Assembly: GCA_030068145.1 (NCBI GenBank)
Contig: JAPJBO010000005.1
Span: 558,001-622,000 of the forward strand
Direction: 5' to 3'
DNA length: 64,000 nt
From: Diplonema papillatum
Lineage: Eukaryota > Euglenozoa > Diplonemea > Diplonemida > Diplonemidae
Positions 43,706-54,162 of the stretch are shown here, one piece after another (position 1 is the stretch's first letter; each line of letters opens with the position of its first letter). The translations under genes and the position numbers were made by a program. The notes under the pieces are model-generated. The model was not told the origin of the DNA. It ran no database searches and saw only the letters and a list, made by a program, of their open reading frames with translations.

Positions 43706-43897
43706 GAGTCGCACTTGAGCCCCACCGCGCTGGCGGCAGCCGCCGGGCTTCTCAAGCTGCACCAGGACCGATTCCCTGTGAAAGCAATCGTCGACGCCCC
43801 TCCGCAAGATCGGCTGCCCACCGGGGAAGAGCTGTTCGGGAAGCTGTGGAGGGCGCCGGACCACGTTGCGGCCTTGACAGCTGCAAAAATGATTTGA
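43706..43897 (+). pseudogene. Partial duplicate of the ECHDC1-like last exon, copy 2
   Basis: A second, more divergent copy. It keeps frame from SHLSPTALAAAAGLLKLHQD to the stop after LTAAKMI but carries an internal deletion (RAVAS lost, giving FPVKAIVDAPPQDRL). The retained frame with mostly conservative changes suggests recent origin or gene conversion with the parent, not function as an independent gene. Confidence 0.85.
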
Positions 43898-44420
43898 TCA
43901 TGGCACACATGGTGTATGCCAGAACATACCTTTTTGAGGGTTTTCAGGACAAGTGGGACCATCTTGTTGTCTACAGGTCCGAGAAGTGCCTCATGACGTC
44001 GAAGATATCGCACCCCACTGCACACTATTTTTCTGGTGCGCCGAGCCAGAGCGTCCCGAAGCAGCGTGGCTACTGCTGCTGTCTCCTGTACCTCTTTGAG
44101 GTCCTTCGGGACGAGTGGCACCCATGTTGTTGTCTACAGGTCCGAGAAGCACATCACGACGTCCGAGGATACTTTGCACCCCACGCACACTCGTTGTCTG
44201 GTGCGCCCAGCCTGTGCTTACCGAAGCAGCATGGCTACTGCTGTCCCGTGTGCCTTTTTGAGGTCCTTCGGGACGAGTGGCACCCATGTTGCAGGCTACA
44301 GGTGCGAAAAGCGCCTCACGACGGCCGAATACCGCACCCCACTGCACACTCTTTTTCTGGTGCGCTGAGCCTGCGCTTCCCGAAGCGGCGTTGCTGCTGC
44401 CGCTGTCCCCGGTGCCTTTC

Positions 44421-45381
44421 AGTCGCGCGTGGCCCTGCCGCGGGAAGTATGCGGACAACCTAGCCGTTCCCAGCCGCCTATTCAAAAAGGCGTCGAGTCC
44501 CCGCAGCGGCTTTGCTTAGCTGCGTCTGCTAATGGGCCGGCTCATTGGTCTCACGCTGTCCTCTGCCTGCCTCCTGGAATTCATTTCGGAAGACAGTTCA
44601 GCACAAAACAAAAAAAAGACGTTGCCCATTCTCTCTCACCCGCTGCGGCGAAATGCACTGCGACTGCGTCCCTGGGGAGTTCTGCTCTTCGTATCGTCTG
44701 ACGAGAGCTTTGAAGAAAGGGAGAAGTAAGAATCACTAGCACACGAGAAAATTGAGTAACGGGGAACGGGCAACGTCACCTTCTAGACTTTCAAGCAGGC
44801 TACGCAGAGGAGTGGTGCCAACAGGGCTCGAACAACCCGGCCGACGTCCCAACCGGAGACGAAAGAAAATCTGTGGAAGTAAGTTATATCCCAATGGGAT
44901 TGCCTTGCCTTGGGCATTCCTTGCTTGTGGCTTTGAGAGGGTTTCTGTCAACGAATCCCTGGTATCACAGCTTAGGTTCTTGTAGGGTAGTACAAGAGTT
45001 GTGTTTGTTGATGTGCAGACAGCGGCCGAAACGAGACCTTTTTTAGTTGTATGGAACAAACACGCCGCTTCGCACACCCCCTCCGTGACAGGTGACCACA
45101 ACCAACAAAAGAAGAATCGAAAAAACAAAAAGAGTAAAAAAAATTGAAAAAGGCAGAAGAGCAACTCGTCAGAGGGAAAGACTCTCCCCCCACATTTTGA
45201 AATAGACGGCCCGTCCGCAGCTCAACCTTCACGGCTCGCAGCAGCTCGCCGAAAAGAGGGAGCGGAGAGAGGGCTGTGAGGGTGAGAGTAGAGGGTAGAG
45301 TACCGACGGCGGTTCACACAGCACGCTAGGAAACAAAAGACACCAGACCGACGTTGCACCGCGCAGCCGCACGCCGGGCCG
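44421..45381. other. Spacer and leader before the cyclase-homology gene
   Basis: 44421-45170 shows no gene. 45190-45381 is GC-richer and likely the leader; TTCACACAG at about 45312-45320 matches the acceptor consensus and could be a trans-splice site. Confidence 0.45.
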
Positions 45382-48334
45382 ATGCTCTCTTTCCGCGGGC
45401 TGAACATCGCGTTGATAACGGTGAGCGTCTTCATCTCGGCGCTGACGACCACAGTTCTGTCCATAGAAACGACGGCGACCGCGTTGGACCGGACGTCGAA
45501 CGCGAGAGACGCCAGCTTGCATTCAACCTTCAACGCCACCGAGTCCAACGCGCAGGCTCTGCGGGACCACCTGATTTCGTCGATATCCTCGCGCGTTTCC
45601 GCTTCGGTGCGCCACGCTGCCGAGACGACGGCCCGCGTCCCGGCGCTGCTGAAGGACAGCCTCGAGGCCGCGTCCGCCGCTGAAAAAGGCTCGCCCGCCT
45701 TCCTCTGGACCCTCCTCCCCCTCATGACGCAGCTGCTCAGTCACCACAGGAGCTTCGGCGTCGGGTTCGTCGGCGTCGTGACGGTCGACCACCGGGCCGT
45801 CGTCGTGTACGAAGACGAGAAGACAGCCGGGAGGGGCGCCGCGGAGTACCACCATTACAAGGCCATGTGGACGAACGCAACGCAGGTCACCGGATTGGCC
45901 ACCCTGGTGACGGCGGGCGTCGTGACTAGGACAGGGGAACTGCTAGGCGAGGCAGTGGTGGAAGAGCACCCGGGATGCAGCGAAAAGGGGGTCGAGACGA
46001 ACGGCTCCGTGGCCGACGCCGTGTGCGTCCACAGAGGGTACAACACGACGAGCCTGTGGAGGGGCCCGCCGGCAGACACGGTCGGCGAAGCGCAGTTCCT
46101 GCCGGAGACGCGGAGCGACGGCATCTGGCGGTTCGCGTCCGCCGTGGCTGGGTACGCAGACGTACCGGGCGCGGCGGTGGCCGGGCAGGTGTTCGCTGAC
46201 GTCAACGCCCACGCCTTCTCCGGGCTCCTCCGCGCGGCGTCGTCCGTCGGGCGCGTGTTCCTCGTCGAGCGCGGGCGGGTCGACGTCCTGGTGGCCGCGT
46301 CCCACGGGCTGCAAAGCGTGGCGCCCGTCGATTCGGACGACCCCATCATCGCGGGGTTTGCCGCCCGCCTGCTCACGTACTCCCAAGGGTACTCCGTCGG
46401 GTACGAAGCGCTCTCCCGGAAGAACGAGGTGGTGTCGTTGAAGTTCAAAGGATCCGGGGCAGCCGTCGAGGAGTTCTACGTGCGGACATCGATCATAGAG
46501 GCCTCGGGGCTGGAGTTGTTCTGCAACGTGGTCGTCGGCCGCGCGACGCTACAGGGCGAGTTCGACGCGCACATTTCGGAGACGAAGGCGGGGATCGAAC
46601 AGTCCGACCGGGACGTTGCCGAGAAAGTCGCTTTCAACCGGTACCTGCTGATGGTCAGCGCCGTCGGCGTCGCCGCATTGCTGGTCGCCTTCTGCTCGTA
46701 CCTGGCGGTCCGGTCCACCGCGCCGCTGCACGTCCTGACCACGCAGATGGACCAAGTCTCGCGGATGAAGCTGCAGGCCGTCGAAGACGTCGACTTCTCG
46801 ATCATCACCGAGGTCCGGCAGATCCAAGAAAGCTTCTTCCGGATGGTCGCCTGCCTGAAGGAATACCGCGAGTACATGCCGGCTTCCGTGCTGCAAGACA
46901 CAGACTCCGAGACCGACAAGGTGGACGGCATCATCAGCCCCGCGTTGAAGTCTTTATCCGCCTCAGCGTCCGACTGCGTGAGCCCCGTGCTGGCCTACAA
47001 GAACGAACCCCGGACCAGGCGAATCTCGAACGCGTCTTGCAGCACGACCGTCTCCTTGAGCACCGTCGCAGGGGTTTCCCAAGCGTTGGCACTTGACCTG
47101 AGGCTGAAGGATGTGTCCATCGCCGTGGTGAACATCGTCGGGTTCTTGGCGTGCAGGGACAGTTCGATGCAGGGCTACCACCACAGATTCGTGGCGACAG
47201 TCGCGCAGGCGGTGAAGCAGTTCAGAGGCATCGCCGACGGGTTCTCCGGGGACCGCGTGTCTGTCAGCTGGAACACAGTCAAAGCCTGCCCCATGCACCG
47301 CCAGTGCGCCGCGCAAGCTGCGTGCATCATCAAAGAGTTCCACTCAGACGACGTCGCGGGGAGAACGCAGATCACCGCAGCGGTCGCCAGCGGGGTGCTT
47401 CGCTGCGGAAACATGGGCTGCGAAGGCATGAAGAAGTACAACTTCATCGGGTCCCTGCACACGTGGGTCTGCGCGTTGGAACGGCTGAACAAGGTCCACG
47501 ACACCTCCGTTCTAATCGACCAAGTCGTGCAGGGCGACATTGCTTCGACGCATGTGACCCGCGCTCTCGACTGCGTGCCATTCGCCAAGCATCAAAAATG
47601 GCCCATCCTTATCTACGAGCTGATCGAGCCCAAGGTATGCTTTTGCAAAGAAAAACAAGATCGGGGGGGGGGGGGGGGGGATCTCAGCGAACGGAAGAAG
47701 GAAAAGAGAACGGGTTCATGACAGCGGAACGGCAGAGCCCACCACAAAGGAAGGATACCATGAAGAGTCGAAAGACCCGCAGCACAAAGTGCATGACGAC
47801 GAGGGGAGTGCTGCTGACCCGTCGATACCGTTTTTTACCCGATATCGAGGTTTATACCCTGTACACGCGAGGAACAAGAAACTTTTGCCTTGTCAATGAT
47901 GATGATTAATATCATTTTTATCACCTTTGGTCAGTTGATTCCCAGTGCTTGCCCCAACTCCGGAAATGTTCTCGAAGATTGGAATAGCCTGCAGATGAGA
48001 GGCAGTGTTCTGTCTAAGCAGCAAACTAAGATTCCCCCCCCTGCTGCCGTCGACAAAAAAGGAAAGAACAACAACACAGACCTTCGAAGAAAACGAATGG
48101 ATGTACCAGCTGGAGCAAGGCGACAAGGACGACGTTTTCATGTCCTACAACAGAGCGTTCGAAAAGTACCGCAGCGGCAACTTCGAAGGCGCTCTTTTGC
48201 TGCTCAGGAACGTTGTCAGTATGGAGACACGCCCGTTCGTTCAACAATTCACGGAGCAGATCAAGTTGTGCATCGACGAAGACCGCACGACGCCTCTCCC
48301 CCTGCAGGACCCATCGTTCTACTCCATCTACTGA
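45382..48334 (+). CDS. Receptor-type nucleotide-cyclase-homology protein (extracellular sensor, HAMP-like, degenerate class III cyclase domain), 2 exons
   Basis: Exons 45382-47634 and 48080-48334 (phase 0 intron, GTATGC...CACAG) give about 835 residues. Residues about 6-27 form a signal anchor, 30-415 a large sensor-like extracytoplasmic region with several N-glycosylation sequons, 419-442 the second membrane helix, and 443-495 a HAMP-like linker ending in KEYREYMPASVL. From about 576 comes a class III cyclase-like domain: VSIAVVNIVGF, FSGDRVSVSWN, AVASGVLRCG, YNFIGSLHTWVCALERL. The first metal-binding Asp expected in the FTDIVGF position is Asn here, and the second region is also atypical, so catalysis is doubtful. 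Exon 2 adds a TPR-like tail (EWMYQLEQ, YNRAFEKYRSGNFEGALLLL). This arrangement fits cyclase-like families known from kinetoplastid relatives. The ligand is unknown. The intron contains a G-run at 47660-47680. Confidence 0.8.
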
Positions 48335-50095
48335 GGAGCTCTGCATTTCACTTATTTCCTCCCCACCCCATGTGCATTATATTGTCATGAACTGTCGCCG
48401 GCGTCAGTCGTCCAGCAAGTACCTGGCGCTTTCAACGACGCGATCGTCGACACCTCCACCCCCCCCAGCACCATCAGCAACACCATATAGGCCACATCAA
48501 CCCGCATCGACTTGATGGTATACAGGGACGTCCTTGTTTCCGCGTGGCACTTGTGCATCTACAATGCTTCCCTCCCCACCAGAGCCTCCGCCCTACTCAA
48601 GTACCCCGCCATCCCCACTTTAAGCGACCCGAAACGTCATCAACCGGCAGAGCCATATTTAAGGGTGTAGCCTAATGCCGGTGCTTCCTATCTACATCAA
48701 CCGACAGAGCATATTTTTACGAGTATATCCCAATGCCAATACTTCCTTCATCCGCCTTCCGCCCCCTTCCCCTCGGCGTGTGCGGCTCCAGACAACTCAA
48801 GAATTAGAAGAACTTCCGGTACTTTGAAAAAGAAGATTCCATCAACCCATCAACCCATCAACCCATCACCCGCACGATGCGGGCGCAGTTTTTTTTAATC
48901 TTATTTTAATCTAATAATAATCTTTAAAAAGTAGAGAATACGACAACGCGGCTTTTCTCCCCCTCCCCGAAGAGATGCGTAGCAAGTCAACTTGCAGCAT
49001 ACAAAGCTGGCGTCGCGGTCCGCACGAGACAGCCCCTGTTCGCTCCGTCCGAGAGGCGGCAGTCGTCGTGCCGCAGCGCCAAGCCCAAGGATTGCCGCAT
49101 TCTGTGTGCCCTTTTGGTCTAGGAAAACGCACCTTTCAGATCTTTGCTACGTCCTCCTTGCTGGTGCCACCGCCCACGGTGAAAGCGACCTATTCTTGGT
49201 GTTTTGCGCCCAACCGAGGGTGCTCATTAAGAATATGAACCCTGGTACTAAAGAGGGGGTCGATTAATAACACTGTGTTATTATTCGATGTGTCGAATAA
49301 TAAAAAAAGTTTCGGGTAGCCGAACAGTAGCAGGATCCAATAGTGGTAGTGTTTTTAGACAACCAGACGTGTGTCAAATAACGACAGATTTCCCCCCCCC
49401 AGAGAAGTTATGTGGCCCGGCTCCGGAAATGAACCCACCCTTCAGGCACAGGGTCACGGTGAAGTCCAGCCTCAGAAGCTGGAGTTAAAAGCTGGAGTGA
49501 AAAATTGGGTGTCACACCCGCTTTTCGGGTGTGGATGTGGATTTCCACGTGTTTCGGTTGTGTCACACCCGCTTTTCGGGTGTGACTCGGGCACACCCTC
49601 TTTAACTTCAGCTTCTGAGGCTGGACCTCACCGTGTAGGGTGGACGGTGGTGCAGCACAGTGCGAACTACGGATCAAGCTTTGCATGCCGCGGTTGACCG
49701 TTACGCTCTTGCTCGCCCCTAAACAAACTTCTTCACCTTCTGGTCGGCGAAGCCGTGTGATTATTTTCACTTCCCAGCGCTCACCTGTCAATCGCACTTG
49801 GTACAACCCTCGAATTGTTCTCGATACTATACCCCCCCTCACTCCCTTCAGCAAGACTTCGCTTCAGCAAGACAAACGAACACATTCAAAGTGACATACG
49901 CTTCCTCCGTCTAAGCCACGCCACTGTTTTACGTTGGTTCAGCACCGGACAGCCGCGGAGGACCACCCGTCAGAGCCTCCATACTACGCCGCGGGGCCTC
50001 TTCTACCGTGCAGCAGAGAGGCTTAGCAAGTCAAGCAAATAATTAGCCACATACGGACGGAGGGTGGGTGTTAATTTTGAGAAAATGGGCTTTTC
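48335..50095. other. Spacer after the cyclase-homology gene
   Basis: Contains a diverged ~60-bp direct repeat (CATCAACCGGCAGAGCCATA at 48635, CATCAACCGACAGAGCATAT at 48695), a CATCAACC microrepeat (48840-48870), a hairpin repeat, and near 49295 GGGTAGCCGAACAGTAGCAG, which recurs from 17561 with following TAGTGGTAGTG. No gene is supported. Confidence 0.5.
49468..49640 (+). repeat. Hairpin repeat with AGCCTCAGAAGCTGGAG ends, most complete copy
   Basis: GTCCAGCCTCAGAAGCTGGA on the left pairs with CAGCTTCTGAGGCTGGACCT on the right. The interior carries two CACACCCGCTTTTCGGGTGT palindromes separated by a CCACGTG-containing spacer. Confidence 0.85.
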
Positions 50096-51730
50096 AAGGC
50101 AGCCCTTGGTTCATACTCAAAAGGGTGTTTCGTAGGTCAAAAAATGGGAACCGAGGGGCGCATTTGAAAGATTTCGTGGCAGATCTCAAGGCAACCCTTG
50201 GTTCAAGGCTACCCTTGGTTCAAGGCTACCCTTGGTTCAAGGCAACCCTTGGTTCAAGGCTACCCTTGGTTCAAGGCTACCCTTGGTTCAAGGAAACCTT
50301 TGTTCAAGGCTACCCTTGGTTCAAGGCAACCCTTGGTTCAAGGCTACCCTTGGTTCAAGGCTACCCTTGGTTCAAGGCAACCCTTGGTTCAAGGCTACCC
50401 TTGGTTCAAGGCAACCCTTGGTTCAAGGCAACCCTTGGTTCAAGGCTACCCTTGGTTCAAGGCAACCCTTGGTTCAAGGCAACCCTTGGTTCAAGGCTAC
50501 CCTTGGTTCAAGGCAACCCTTGGTTCAAGGCTACCCTTGGTTCAAGGCAACCCTTGGTTCAAGGCAACCCTTGGTTCAAGGCTACCCTTGGTTCAAGGCA
50601 ACCCTTGGTTCAAGGCTACCCTTGGTTCAAGGCTACCCTTGGTTCAAGGCTACCCTTGGTTCAAGGCAACCCTTGGTTCAAGGCTACCCTTGGTTCAAGG
50701 CAACCCTTGGTTCAAGGCTACCCTTGGTTCAAGGCAACCCTTGGTTCAAGGCTACCCTTGGTTCAAGGCAACCCTTGGTTCAAGGCTACCCTTGGTTCAC
50801 CCTTGGTTCAAGGCAACCCTTGGTTCACCCTTGGTTCAAGGCTACCCTTGGTTCAAGGCTACCCTTGGTTCAAGGCAACCCTTGGTTCAAGGCAACCCAT
50901 GGTTCATACTCAGAAGGGTGTTTCGTAGGTCAAAAAATGGGAACCGAGGGGCGCATTTGAAAGATTTCGTGGCAGATCTCAAGGCAACCCTTGGTTCAAG
51001 GCAACCCTTGGTTCAAGGCAACCCTTGGTTCAAGGCAACCCTTGGTTCAAGGCAACCTTGGTTCATACTCAGAAGGGTGTTTCGTAGGTCAAAAAATGGG
51101 AACCGAGGGGCGTATTTGAAAGATTTCGTGGCAGATCTCAAGGCAACCCTTGGTTCAAGGCTACCCTTGGTTCAAGGCAACCCTTGGTTCAAGGCAACCC
51201 TTGGTTCAAGGCAACCCTTGGTTCAAGGCAACCCTTGGTTCAAGGCAACCCTTGGTTCAAGGCAACCCTTGGTTCATACTCAAAAGGGTGTTTCGTAGGT
51301 CAAAAAATGGGAACCGAGGGGCGCATTTGAAAGATTTCGTGGCAGATCTCAAGGCAACCCTTGGTTCAAGGCTACCCTTGGTTCAAGGCAACCCTTGGTT
51401 CAAGGCAACCCTTGGTTCAAGGCAACCCTTGGTTCAAGGCAACCCTTGGTTCAAGGCAACCCTTGGTTCAAGGCAACCCTTGGTTCATACTCAAAAGGGT
51501 GTTTCGTAGGTCAAAAAATGGGAACCGAGGGGCGCATTTGAAAGATTTCGTGGCAGATCTCAAGGCAACCCTTGCTTCAAGGCAACCCTTGGTTCAAGGC
51601 AACCCTTGGTTCAAGGCAGTCCTTGGTTCAAGGCAACCCTTGGTTCAAGGCAACCCTTGGTTCATACTCAGAAGGGTGTTTCGTAGGTCAAAAAATGGGA
51701 CCCGAGGGGAGATTTCGTGGCAGATCTTTT
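50096..51730 (+). repeat. 17-bp satellite with higher-order organisation
   Basis: Units AAGGCAACCCTTGGTTC and AAGGCTACCCTTGGTTC alternate in blocks. Blocks are separated by an ~85-base linker (GGTGTTTCGTAGGTCAAAAA, ATGGGAACCGAGGGGCGCAT, TTGAAAGATTTCGTGGCAGA) seen near 50125, 50918, 51074, 51286, 51497 and 51671. The first block has about 41 units; later blocks have 4 to 8 and use the AAC variant almost only. Since 17 is not a multiple of three, all three + frames stay open with a 17-residue period (KATLGSRLPLVQGNPWF). Confidence 0.95.
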
Positions 51731-52203
51731 ATGTGCGCACCTCGACGCTGAATGAATACACATGGAAGTGACCCGGGACGGGCACCCGTGGCGTCTTGCA
51801 GAGACCCGCGAATTAATGAATTAACTTCGCCTTGTGGCGTAGTTCGTCCGTATGTGGTTAAACAAGGAAAAAGGAAGCCCCACGCCTATCACGCCAGCGC
51901 TAGCAGAAATTCATCCCTCCCCGGGGAGTTGTCTAACAGTTGCAGTCGTAAGAAATGAAAAAAAAGAGGACCCCCGGGTGGGCTAGTCTGACACAAGTTG
52001 TCAACAGGAAAAAGAAAAAAACAATCGACCGCACAAAAAAAAGGAAACCGGAAAATTGTGGGAAAAATGAAGACGTCCTCCGCCGCCGGTACCGATCTGA
52101 TTGTTAACGCAGAAAGTAACCGGGGGGGTTGGGACACTTGAATCGAATGCAAACGAGCAAGCTGGTTGGTTGAATGTGCTGCGAGCCTCCTCTTTCTTTT
52201 TTT

Positions 52204-52420
52204 GTATCAGCACCTGCTTTGTTGGAAATACTTGAGAAGACTGCCAGTTGCGAAATCTTAAAGGAGGTGAAATGTGCTGTAGCCCACACGAAACACAGGT
52301 AAATCTGGGTTTCGTGGCGGGCGTAAGCGTTCAACAAAAAAGACCAACTTTGTAGTTGTCTTGTTTTCTCCCCCCTCTAGCCTCCGTCGAAATAAGCACA
52401 AGGCAGCCCCTCGAGTATTT
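52204..52420 (+). mobile_element. Family B foldback element
   Basis: A complete 217-base copy starting GTATCAGCACCTGCTTTGTT after a T-run and ending CAGCCCCTCGAGTATTT. Located just downstream of the 17-bp satellite region. Confidence 0.85.
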
Positions 52421-53702
52421 CGGCCACATTGCGTAGTGTGAGGAACCTGAACAGCCCCCTGATCATGATCAATTGCAACTTTGAGTCCACGTCCAGGATT
52501 TCGGCAGGGTGGTGCGGTCAACAAAAGCACCTTACCCTTCCTCACACTTAGCAGTGTGGCTAGAATGAAAGAGTGCCGGCACCGGGCAGAGCATCAACCA
52601 CGAAACCCCCGCGGAACCCAGAAACGCTCATAAAATCATTTTTGTTTTGCTTCGTGTTTTTTTTTTTGACTCTTTTTTGTGGTCTCTTTTTCTCGGTTCC
52701 TTTTCTTCGCTTTCAACCACACCTTAGGGCAGCCGCCGAATCGATCCGGCCGGGACTACTCGAAGATGGATTCGGCAGGCGAGCATCAACGCCTCTCCTT
52801 TTTTGCGAGTACCAAGTGTATCTGGGAAGCCTGCTACACGGGAATCAAGTAGCATTCCCCAGCCGAAGCATCAGAGAGCGTGATGTGCAGCTTCGCGCTT
52901 GGACACAAGGCAGCCGATCACCAGGCAAAGCAGACACGGTTGTAACGCTGTAACACCGGGGTGGTACGACCCCACTTTTCCAAGCTGCAGAGTTTCAGCC
53001 AAGCTTTTCTCTTAAGTAAGACAGTCCACAAACCTGTAAAGCGAAGGATTAGCACACCGCTACGTCCTTCCACTCATATTGTCCCTGTCAGCATTTTCTA
53101 TATATGACGAAGAAAGACGCCAAAGCACAGGCACGCAAAGCACATGTTGACGAAAATGGCCAAACTTGAGCTGTTTCCTGTGCGAGTGGCTTGTTTCTTT
53201 ATCCTCTGACGAAAGAAGACGAAACAGATACCAAAGGCAGTTAACGTGCAAAGCCAAAGTCACGAAAGCCGCCACCGGAAAAGCTCACCAAGATAGTTCG
53301 AACTTGGGCTGTTTCCTGTGCAATTAGCCGCCTGTAGTCTTTCCCCACTCGCGGGTGTACCCAAAACTCAACGTTCTTCAGTCCACCCAGCGCCTAGCCA
53401 TTGATGCACCAATGATCAAACAAATCTGAAACAAATGCTAAAAACAAATGAGCTTCGGGCACGCCTCACTCGGCCCCGCCGACGTGCAGTGTCAATCAAT
53501 AGAACACAAGGAGTAGCAGTCAGGCTATCAAGCTGGTGGCACCTTCCCGGAGGCGGTAGCGTTATGCACTGAGAAGCGGGCCACTGTCACCTGATGGATG
53601 GCAGCAAAAATGACACGGGAAAAGAACAGTGTGGCCGTGCAAGTATCAGAACCCGCAGGGCTGTTTGCCACCCTTCTTCTTCGGATTTGGTCTCGTTTTT
53701 TC

Positions 53703-53992
53703 ACATAAACGCCAGCTTGAAAGGAAATGCTCGACGATGCTGCCCGACAAAGAACAGAAGGGATCCCAAATGCTGTAACTACCGAACCACGTGTTGAACG
53801 GACGTGAGGTCATGCGGGTCTACACCTACACGACAAATCACACAAACACAACAGGTCAAAAGTCCTGAGTGAGAAAGCAACACACGGTGGTGTAAGCGAA
53901 GAACAAATCAGATTGTGTTTGTATTGTATTTGCCCCTTACCTCTATATTTCCTCCCTTCCATTCGGAGTCGAAGCAGCTACGCCGAGTATTT
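53703..53992 (+). mobile_element. Family A foldback element, full length
   Basis: A complete copy with the variant start ACATAAACGCC after TTTTTTC and the variant end CGCCGAGTATTT. It lies in the spacer between the 17-bp satellite and the WD40 gene. Confidence 0.8.
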
Positions 53993-54096
53993 TTTGTCAG
54001 TCGGGACAAAAACCCGTCTATATAACACAAGCTTTCCGACGCAAGAAACAAGTCTAGAAGAAGAAAAAAGATGAGAACACGCAGGATATCCTCCCA

Positions 54097-54162
54097 TATC
54101 GCCAAAAGGTCACCCGGAGACTTAATAAAATCCGAGGTTTCAAGCGAACTTTAACTTTAAAA
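54097..54162 (+). repeat. GGTCACCCGGAGACTT-family repeat
   Basis: CAAAAGGTCACCCGGAGACT, TCCGAGGTTTCAAGCGAACT then TTAACTTTAAAA; upstream AGGATATCCTCCCATATCGC also resembles the sequence before 834. Confidence 0.7.

Larger units (their letters stand above)
43276..44420 (+). repeat. ~160-bp degenerate tandem units downstream of the ECHDC1-like gene
   Basis: Units contain TTTGAGGTCCTTCGGGAC, then GTCTACAGGTCCGAGAAG, then ACGTCGAAGATATCGCACCCC, then TTTTCTGGTGCGCC and CCCGAAGCAGCGTGGCTACT. Starts lie near 43303, 43930, 44092 and 44253. The spacing of 161-162 bases between the last three shows a tandem array; the first is separated from the others by the exon duplicates. An open + frame crosses three units (ending 44463) but its composition gives no known protein. 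Confidence 0.75.

Noticed and set aside
43846-44463. 205-codon + frame through the ~160-bp units after the ECHDC1-like gene
   Set aside because: The unit spacings (161-162) do not keep one frame throughout, the composition is Cys/His/Arg-rich from GC-rich DNA, and the first part is antisense or out of frame with the decayed exon copy.
50198-51298. 366-codon and overlapping frames in the 17-bp satellite as a repeat protein
   Set aside because: All three + frames are open purely because the 17-base unit has no stop in any frame. No start context or unique domain supports translation.
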